Positions 58,677 through 64,000 of a stretch of 64,000 nucleotides of DNA are shown here, in pieces. Origin of the DNA: Nocardiaceae bacterium (lineage in GTDB: Bacteria > Actinomycetota > Actinomycetes > Mycobacteriales > Mycobacteriaceae); assembly GCA_021372355.1 (NCBI GenBank), contig JAJFUQ010000094.1, positions 1 through 64,000 on the forward strand, in the 5' to 3' direction. How positions within the stretch are numbered: position 1 is the first letter of the stretch; every line of letters starts with the position of its first letter. Both the position numbers and the translations under genes were made by a program. Below the pieces are notes generated by a model. That model was not told the DNA's origin. It made no database searches and saw only the letters and a program-made list of their open reading frames with translations.

Positions 58677-61346
58677 ATGACCAGCGATTTCGTCGTTTCC
58701 TTGGAACGTCTCGATGCGGCGGCTCTGCCGCTCGCAGGTGGTAAGGCTGCGAATCTCGGCGAACTCCTGCGCGCTGGATTCGACGTCCCGGGCGGATTCG
58801 CGGTCACCACCGACGCCTACTCGAAGGTGGCGATTGGACTCGACGAGGCCCTTCGCGGTTCCGGCGGCGACATTGCCGGCGCGGCGAGGACTGCTCTGCT
58901 CGCCGCGCCCATCCCGGAGGATGTCGCGACTGCTGTCCGAGCCGCTTACGCCGAACTTGGCGACGATGTGCCCGTCGCAGTGCGGTCGTCGGCGACGGCC
59001 GAGGATCTGCCGACCGCGAGTTTCGCGGGGCAACAGGACACATTCCTCAACGTCGTTGGTGCTGACTCGGTGCTCGATGCAGTGCGTCGCTGTTGGGCCT
59101 CTCTCTGGACTGATCGGGCCGTGAGCTACCGCGAGACCGTTGGCATCGAACATTCCGCGGTGCGACTGGCCGTCGTGGTGCAACGGATGGTCGACGCGAA
59201 GGTCGCCGGGGTCCTGTTCACTGCGGATCCGGTCACCGGTCGGCGCACGTACAGCGTGATCGACGCAAGTCCGGGGCTGGGGGAGTCCGTCGTCTCGGGA
59301 GCGGTCAACCCCGATCACATCGTCGTCGCGGATGGCGGTGAAATCGTCGAGCACCGTATCGGGAACAAGAAGGTCGTGGTCCGGGCGTTGCCTGGCGGTG
59401 GGACCGAGACGGTGACGGGAGTCGACGTCACGGAGCCCGCGCTCGATGACGTCACGGTGCGTCAGCTGGCGCTCCTCGGACGCCAGGTGGAGGCTCATTT
59501 CGGAGCGCCACAGGACATCGAGTGGGCGCTCGACGGGGACGGGCACTTGTGGCTCACCCAGTCTCGTCCGATCACCACGCTGTACCCGGTGCCCCTGTCC
59601 ACAAGGCCCGGACGCCGGGTGTTCTTCAACGGCAGCCTTGCCCAGGGACTCACGCGGCCCATCACGCCGATGGGGCTATCGGCTTTCCGTGTGATCGGTG
59701 CAACACCGGCCCGAGTGGTTTTCGGCCTGCACGACGTCGACCCGCTCGTGGGACCGCCGGCCTTCCAACCCACCGGCGCTCGCGGATTCATCGACATCAC
59801 CGCCGCGATGCGCAGCCGCCCCGGCCGGGCGCTTGCGATTCGTTTGCTTGGAGTCATGGAGGCTCGGTCCGCGGCTGTTCTGAAGTCGCTCGGTGAGGAA
59901 CCGGACTTCGCCGTTCCGAAGGGAACTGTGACGCCGTTCCTGCGCGGGGCGGCGCGCTTCATGGTGAAGTACCGCGTCCCACTGTTGCTTGCGAAGTCCC
60001 TGGCGAATCCAGAGGCCGGTCGCGCGCACGTAGCGGAGTTCGGGCGCGATCTGCGTGCCCGCTTGGTTGTTGTGCCGACTGACGCCACGTCGGAACAACG
60101 CCTGGACCACGTGCAGGAGGTGCTTGCGAACGTCTTCCCGATTCTGCCCAGGACTGGGCCGGTCACGTTCGCGGGTTTCCTCTCATTTGCGGTGGCGCGC
60201 AAACTTGCCGGCTCGGGCCTGGACGGCGTCGAGTGGCATGAAGTGATGCGCTCGCTGCCCCACAACAGCACCACGGAAATGGACCTGACGCTGTGGCGCC
60301 TCGCCACCAAGCTGCGGGAAGACCCAGAGTCGGCTCAGGCGCTGCGGGACGAAGAGCCTGTCGAACTCGCCGCGCGGTATCTCCGTGGTGAACTACCGAC
60401 GGTTGCACAGGACGAATTGCGCGCATTTCTAGCCGAACACGGCCATCGTGCGGTCGCCGAGATCGACGTCGGCATGCCTCGTTGGCGCGACGACCCGACC
60501 CATGTCCTCGGCGTACTTGCCAACTATCTGCGGCTCGACGACCCGGAGCGTGCGCCGGACGTGGTGTTCGCGCGGGGTGCTGCGGCGGCGGAGGCTGCGG
60601 TGGCCGACGTGGTGGCACGTGTGCGGGATCGCTCGAAGCTGCGTGCCCGAGCTGTACGATTGGCACTCGGCCGCGTGCGCGAGCTCGCGGGCATGCGCGA
60701 GGAGCACAAGGACCTGCTGATCCTCCTGCTCGCCCATGTGCGCGAACAGCTCGCCACCATTGGCGGCGAGCTCGCCGGGCGCGACCTGCTCAACGATGCG
60801 GACGACGTGTTCTTCCTCGAGGTTGCCGAGGTGCGGTCTGCACTCGCCGGCGCGGATCACCGATCGACGATTGCCGACCGCAGGGAGGAATACGCGCGCG
60901 AGTTGAAGCGTCGGCACGTGCCGCGGGTGCTGCTCTCCGACGGGACGGAACCCGAGGCCGTGGCGGCGGTGCCGCTTGCGGGCGACGGATTGGTCGGCAC
61001 ACCGGCCTCCGCCGGGACCGTCACGGCCCGGGCGCGCGTGGTGCTAGACCCGGTCGGGGCTTATCTGGAACCAGGGGAGATCTTGGTGGCTCCGTCAACC
61101 GATCCCGGTTGGACGCCACTGTTCCTCACTGCGGGCGGCCTGGTCATGGAGATGGGTGGCGCGAACTCACACGGTGCGGTGGTCGCACGGGAGTACGGGA
61201 TTCCGGCAGTAGTCGGGGCCGCGGATGCGACCCGTCGCATCGAAACCGGCCAGGAGATCACGGTTGACGGCGCGAGCGGGCTCGTCCGGATCGTCCGGTC
61301 TTCGGAGAAACCGCATCGCGAATCGGTCGATCCCGCTATGACATGA
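58677..61346 (+). CDS. Rifampin-phosphotransferase-like PEP-utilizing enzyme
   Basis: An 889-residue dikinase. The ATP-binding half (about 1-310) has ALVGGK-like PLAGGKAANLGELL, AVRSSATAEDLPTASFAGQQDT and GAPQDIEWALDGDGHLWLTQSRPITTLYPVP. The middle (about 320-745) aligns with the rifampin-binding domain of RPH, starting RVFFNGSLAQGLTRPITPMGLS. The swivelling histidine domain has TDPGWTPLFLTAGGLVMEMGG and catalytic His832 in NSHGAVVAREYGIPAVVG. Domain order and length match rifampin phosphotransferase (867 residues in Listeria, from memory), not PEP synthase. No rifamycin-associated 19-base element was seen upstream, so the true substrate remains open. Confidence 0.87.
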   Translation: MTSDFVVSLERLDAAALPLAGGKAANLGELLRAGFDVPGGFAVTTDAYSKVAIGLDEALRGSGGDIAGAARTALLAAPIPEDVATAVRAAYAELGDDVPVAVRSSATAEDLPTASFAGQQDTFLNVVGADSVLDAVRRCWASLWTDRAVSYRETVGIEHSAVRLAVVVQRMVDAKVAGVLFTADPVTGRRTYSVIDASPGLGESVVSGAVNPDHIVVADGGEIVEHRIGNKKVVVRALPGGGTETVTGVDVTEPALDDVTVRQLALLGRQVEAHFGAPQDIEWALDGDGHLWLTQSRPITTLYPVPLSTRPGRRVFFNGSLAQGLTRPITPMGLSAFRVIGATPARVVFGLHDVDPLVGPPAFQPTGARGFIDITAAMRSRPGRALAIRLLGVMEARSAAVLKSLGEEPDFAVPKGTVTPFLRGAARFMVKYRVPLLLAKSLANPEAGRAHVAEFGRDLRARLVVVPTDATSEQRLDHVQEVLANVFPILPRTGPVTFAGFLSFAVARKLAGSGLDGVEWHEVMRSLPHNSTTEMDLTLWRLATKLREDPESAQALRDEEPVELAARYLRGELPTVAQDELRAFLAEHGHRAVAEIDVGMPRWRDDPTHVLGVLANYLRLDDPERAPDVVFARGAAAAEAAVADVVARVRDRSKLRARAVRLALGRVRELAGMREEHKDLLILLLAHVREQLATIGGELAGRDLLNDADDVFFLEVAEVRSALAGADHRSTIADRREEYARELKRRHVPRVLLSDGTEPEAVAAVPLAGDGLVGTPASAGTVTARARVVLDPVGAYLEPGEILVAPSTDPGWTPLFLTAGGLVMEMGGANSHGAVVAREYGIPAVVGAADATRRIETGQEITVDGASGLVRIVRSSEKPHRESVDPAMT

Positions 61347-61384
61347 AGGGTAGACCTCGACTTGAGGCGAGATTTGGAGGATCA

Positions 61385-62698
61385 GTGACCACGACGGGCA
61401 CGCGGGAAGCACGCCTCGACACTCTCGATGAGCTGTACCTGCATTTCGGCACGGAAGCCGAGCCATGGAGTGTGCACTTGGAGGTTCGAGTCGCGGGCTC
61501 ACTGGATGCTGGTCGGGTCAAGGCCGCCGTCCGTGCAGCCATGCGGACCCACCCATTGGCACGCGCCCGGCTCGCGCCCTGGAAACCGACCGATGTCCAC
61601 TACCACTGGCTGGTTCCGGAACACACCGACGCGGACCCGGTCACCGCGATCGAGTGTGCAGACGACGCGGCCGTGGCGGCCGTCCGGAGCACCTTGCAGA
61701 GCCATGCGCCGGACCTCAGCACGGACGCGCCGTTCGAAGTCGTGGTAGCGCACGCACCGGGCGGCGACTACCTGATGCTGAACCTGCATCACGGTGCCGG
61801 AGACGGTTTGTCGGCCTTCCGGCTGATGAACTCGATCATCCGTGAGTACGCGGGGGAGCCGGATCCCGTTCCGACTCTGGACCCGTTGGTGGCTCGGAAG
61901 GTGCGCTCACTTATCGGGGCCAAGTCCTTGATGGACCGGCTCAGTCGGGCGAGGTCGCTGGCCGAACACCTGTTGACGAGCGTCAAAGAACCAGCTCGCG
62001 TGGCACCTGTCAGGGGAACGGATGCAGGCGGGTACAGCTTCTCGCTACTGCATCTCGACCCGGCGACCAGCAAGGCCGTCATGGCCAAGCGCCCCGAGGG
62101 AGCCACCGTCAACGACCTGTTGCTCGGTGGCCTGGCCGTGACGATTAACCGCTGGAACCGCGAGCACGGCCATCCGAACGGGCGCGTCGCATTGATGATG
62201 CCGGTCAACCTGCGCCCGGCGGAATGGCAGTACGAGGTGCTCGGTAACTTCGCTTCCTACGTCACCGTCCAGATCGACGAGCAGGCCCAAACTGATTTGG
62301 TGACCGCTGCGCGAGCGGCGGCGCAAGAGACTGCGAAGATCAAGACGAACCGCACCCAGGGATTGATCGTGGATCTGCTCGAACTCCCCAATGCTTTACC
62401 TGCCGGTCTGAAACGACACTTGCCGGCGAAGAAGCCGGTTGTCGGGGAACGGATCGTCGACACCGCGGTGCTGTCCAATCTGGGACGGATGCCGGCGGCT
62501 CCGTCGCTAGGCGGCGACGCCGGCTCGGTCACCGAGTTGTGGTTCTCGCCGCCTGGCCACATGCCCCTGGGAACGTGCGTGGGCGCGGTCTCAGTAGCCG
62601 GATCGATGTTCCTGACTGTGCGGTACCGGCATGCGCAGTTCGACTCGGCTGCGGCCGCCGCCTTCGCTGACCTCTACAAGCAGGTTCTGGCCGGCTGA
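61385..62698 (+). CDS. Condensation-domain acyltransferase (WS/DGAT or PapA-like)
   Basis: A 437-residue CoA-dependent acyltransferase-fold protein with the catalytic HHxxxDG motif as HHGAGDG (His135, His136, Asp140) and the domain-bridging VNLRPAEWQYEVLGNFASY. This resembles wax-ester-synthase/DGAT and polyketide-associated PapA proteins. GTG at 61385 follows TGGAGG by five bases; an upstream in-frame ATG at 61343 would overlap the dikinase gene. It probably shares a transcript with the dikinase gene, 38 bases away. Substrates are unknown. Confidence 0.83.
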   Translation: MTTTGTREARLDTLDELYLHFGTEAEPWSVHLEVRVAGSLDAGRVKAAVRAAMRTHPLARARLAPWKPTDVHYHWLVPEHTDADPVTAIECADDAAVAAVRSTLQSHAPDLSTDAPFEVVVAHAPGGDYLMLNLHHGAGDGLSAFRLMNSIIREYAGEPDPVPTLDPLVARKVRSLIGAKSLMDRLSRARSLAEHLLTSVKEPARVAPVRGTDAGGYSFSLLHLDPATSKAVMAKRPEGATVNDLLLGGLAVTINRWNREHGHPNGRVALMMPVNLRPAEWQYEVLGNFASYVTVQIDEQAQTDLVTAARAAAQETAKIKTNRTQGLIVDLLELPNALPAGLKRHLPAKKPVVGERIVDTAVLSNLGRMPAAPSLGGDAGSVTELWFSPPGHMPLGTCVGAVSVAGSMFLTVRYRHAQFDSAAAAAFADLYKQVLAG

Positions 62699-63112
62699 CC
62701 GCGGTCGGGTTTCAGTCCCGGGGTTCGTCTCGAGCAAAACATCACTGTGACAGAGCGATAGCTCGCGCGAGGACTGGACAACCAGGCCACGCGGGGAGGT
62801 TGATGCTGATCGGCAGCCGCACGCCCTTCAGCGGATTCACAGGACGGACGTTGCACAGTGGACTCAGTCCAGTTCAGCGACCGCCGAGGAATCACGAGGG
62901 GCAGGCAATGCGAAACCGAATTATCGATTGTTGGTTGACGATCTCCGAAAGGCTCCACACCTTCGCCATTGAAGTTGCTGGCCCGACTCCATAGAGAGGT
63001 CGGCACGATTGCGCAGCGCCAATGCACTCCGTTGCCATATCGAGGAACGAGCCGCCGCTCATCACGCGGTGCTCGTTTCTCTCGCCGCGTCGCCGCGAGG
63101 TCATAACCGTGC
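62699..63112. other. Gene-poor gap with one copy of a palindrome
   Basis: About 410 bases. No open frame here has a ribosome-binding site and coding bias. ATCACTGTGAC (62741-62751) is one of three copies of a palindrome found around the orphan gene at 63113. Nothing else stands out. Confidence 0.5.
62741..62751. promoter_or_regulatory. Palindrome ATCACTGTGAC, copy 1 of 3
   Basis: Core TCACTGTGA, equal to its partners at 63642 and 63797 (the partner at 63642 is the reverse complement). Copy 1 differs from the GTCACWGTGAC consensus only in its first base. Candidate regulator site. Confidence 0.4.
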
Positions 63113-63556
63113 TCAATTGTCGCTGCGCAAGCCCGAAGGCCAGTAGAAGTCCAGGTCTTCAAACTGCTCGTATGCATAGTTCAATCGCATCGCACATACA
63201 TGGTGACCCCTCAGGCGCAGGTCTGAGGCCGCCGCGAACTCGGTTGCGCGGTCCCCATCTTCGAAAACCTCAACCGCCACGGGACTCATTAACGGGCCGT
63301 TGCTAACCACGTGAACTGTGGTTTCTCGACCTTGTGGAAAAGGGCTGTGGCGATTCCAAGGTGTTCTTTGCCAGAAGATCTCGATACCTGGATGGTGGCT
63401 TGACATGCGCATATCGATCTCGTGGACGCGATCCATGCTGTCCGCTACTGCGATCATCGGCTCATCGTCACCCAGGAAGTACTTCGAATACACCACGTAA
63501 CAGCAGTGGATTGGTGTCAGTGTCGCCACGTGGTGTCCTGGATCTAGTTCGCTCAC
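63113..63556 (-). CDS. Hypothetical protein, 147 residues
   Basis: Starts with GTG at 63556 (SELDPGHHVATLTPIHCCYVVYSKYFLGDDEP) and runs with balanced charged and aromatic composition, no signal peptide, and two or three cysteines. The middle (VADSMDRVHEIDMRMSSHHPGIEIFWQRT) is unusual in His and Met. Base composition is lower in GC than the rest of the window, hinting at transfer. It stands alone, with gene-poor gaps on both sides. Family not recognised. Confidence 0.6.
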   Translation of the reverse strand: MSELDPGHHVATLTPIHCCYVVYSKYFLGDDEPMIAVADSMDRVHEIDMRMSSHHPGIEIFWQRTPWNRHSPFPQGRETTVHVVSNGPLMSPVAVEVFEDGDRATEFAAASDLRLRGHHVCAMRLNYAYEQFEDLDFYWPSGLRSDN

Positions 63557-63641
63557 GGCCCATCACACGCTACCCGAGGAAGTCGGCGTGCCCGACTACG
63601 AAACCGTAGTGCGGACAGAGGGGGCTTGCTCCATTCGAAAC

Positions 63642-63652
63642 GTCACAGTGAC
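63642..63652. promoter_or_regulatory. Palindrome GTCACAGTGAC, copy 2 of 3
   Basis: A perfect 11-base palindrome about 86 bases upstream of the GTG of the orphan minus-strand gene (63556), a fitting distance for a promoter-linked operator. Confidence 0.45.
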
Positions 63653-63796
63653 TAAAAGGAACTACGCAGATGGAACCAAGGTTGGGGCAGGGGTGAACGC
63701 CGACCCTCGTTCTTGGGCACCTGTTGCGGTCAAACGTGACCATCGGATACGGCGGCAGGCACGAATCGTCTGACGCCCTAAATCGGCGGCCCATAC

Positions 63797-63807
63797 GTCA
63801 CTGTGAC
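63797..63807. promoter_or_regulatory. Palindrome GTCACTGTGAC, copy 3 of 3
   Basis: A perfect 11-base palindrome 144 bases to the right of copy 2, followed by AAATTTTTGG. Same core as the other two copies. Confidence 0.4.
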
Positions 63808-64000
63808 AAATTTTTGGTGGTCGCTTCCTTCGTATGCCGGAACGTGGGCGGCGCCAGATCAGGGTGGCTCAACAGAATCCGCATCGAGGCGGGCTGCCTT
63901 GGTGGATCGGTCGGATTCGTGGCGCGTTGTGTTGAAGAATCGGTGACGGGGCGCCCGAGTTGAGTGCGCGCAAAATCCCAGGTCAGCGTTTTACCGATAA

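Larger units (their letters stand above)
63557..64000. other. Gene-poor right end with two palindromes
   Basis: About 440 bases. GTCACAGTGAC (63642-63652) and GTCACTGTGAC (63797-63807) are copies of the site seen at 62741. Short open frames on either strand lack start signals and coding bias. A gene cut by the window edge cannot be excluded, but none is supported. Confidence 0.5.

Noticed and set aside
62800..62994. Short open frames in the 62.7-63.1 kb gap
   Set aside because: No ribosome-binding site, no coding bias, and composition typical of chance frames.
1..64000. tRNA, rRNA, CRISPR array, insertion sequence or prophage
   Set aside because: No cloverleaf, regular repeat-spacer pattern, transposase, integrase or terminal inverted repeat was recognised by reading; a tRNAscan-SE or ISfinder run would be the decisive test.

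Overview
The window is high-GC, gene-dense DNA from a mycolic-acid-producing actinobacterium (order Mycobacteriales: a Gordonia, Rhodococcus, Williamsia or Tomitella type of genus; the genus cannot be fixed from sequence reading alone). The grounds are an antigen-85-type mycolyltransferase, RbpA, separate Lnt (Ppm2) and Ppm1 genes, a fused CobIJ, F420/PPOX-type small flavoproteins, and many GTG/TTG starts. The left 23 kb keeps the general gene content of the M. tuberculosis Rv2050-Rv2072 segment as I recall it (rbpA, ppm1, an Rv2061-family protein, cobN, cobG, cobH, cobIJ, cobK, cobL).

0-10.2 kb: aerobic cobalamin synthesis. cobL (cut by the window edge) and cobK run right. They meet cobG-cobH-cobIJ running left, together with a zinc-ribbon/coiled-coil gene and a PLP aminotransferase; cobN runs right. 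10.2-25 kb: a tiny 19-residue amphipathic peptide gene with its own terminator, a small secreted protein, a mycolyltransferase, a PPOX protein, tldE-tldD, an exported protein, an amidohydrolase, lnt-ppm1, a lipoprotein, trpB2 and rbpA. An AT-richer stretch follows with small genes, two of them related three-helix-bundle proteins.

25-39 kb: a SulP anion transporter is followed by a tight flavin electron-transfer operon (ferric-reductase-like membrane flavoprotein, FMN-binding protein, ApbE flavin transferase) and a class III adenylate cyclase. Then comes a stress/dormancy-like set: an M23 lipoprotein, two universal stress proteins, a small membrane protein behind a DosR-like box, a frameshifted DUF4389 gene, a zinc metallopeptidase, a TetR regulator, a PPOX protein and a UPF0104 membrane protein. 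39-48 kb: a DUF1254 protein, an NAD-dependent reductase, a cyclic-nucleotide-binding patatin divergent from an FHA-cyclase, YceI, an HD protein, a TDT transporter and an enoyl-CoA hydratase.

48-57 kb: a small coiled-coil protein with an XRE regulator (HbhA-locus-like), two DUF1254 genes (one broken at a GGCAG triplet repeat), then an overlapping set encoding a RibD-type reductase, UPF0104 flippase-like protein, GT4 glycosyltransferase, odd PTPS-like protein and MDR dehydrogenase, divergent from a CDP-alcohol phosphatidyltransferase. This last set looks like an undescribed pathway for a membrane-linked, pterin- or purine-derived glycoconjugate. 57-62.7 kb: a CYP153-like P450, a rifampin-phosphotransferase-like enzyme and a condensation-type acyltransferase lie in one direction. 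The last 1.3 kb is gene-poor, with one orphan gene and three copies of the palindrome GTCACWGTGAC (one with its first G changed). No rRNA, tRNA, CRISPR array, insertion sequence or phage module was seen.
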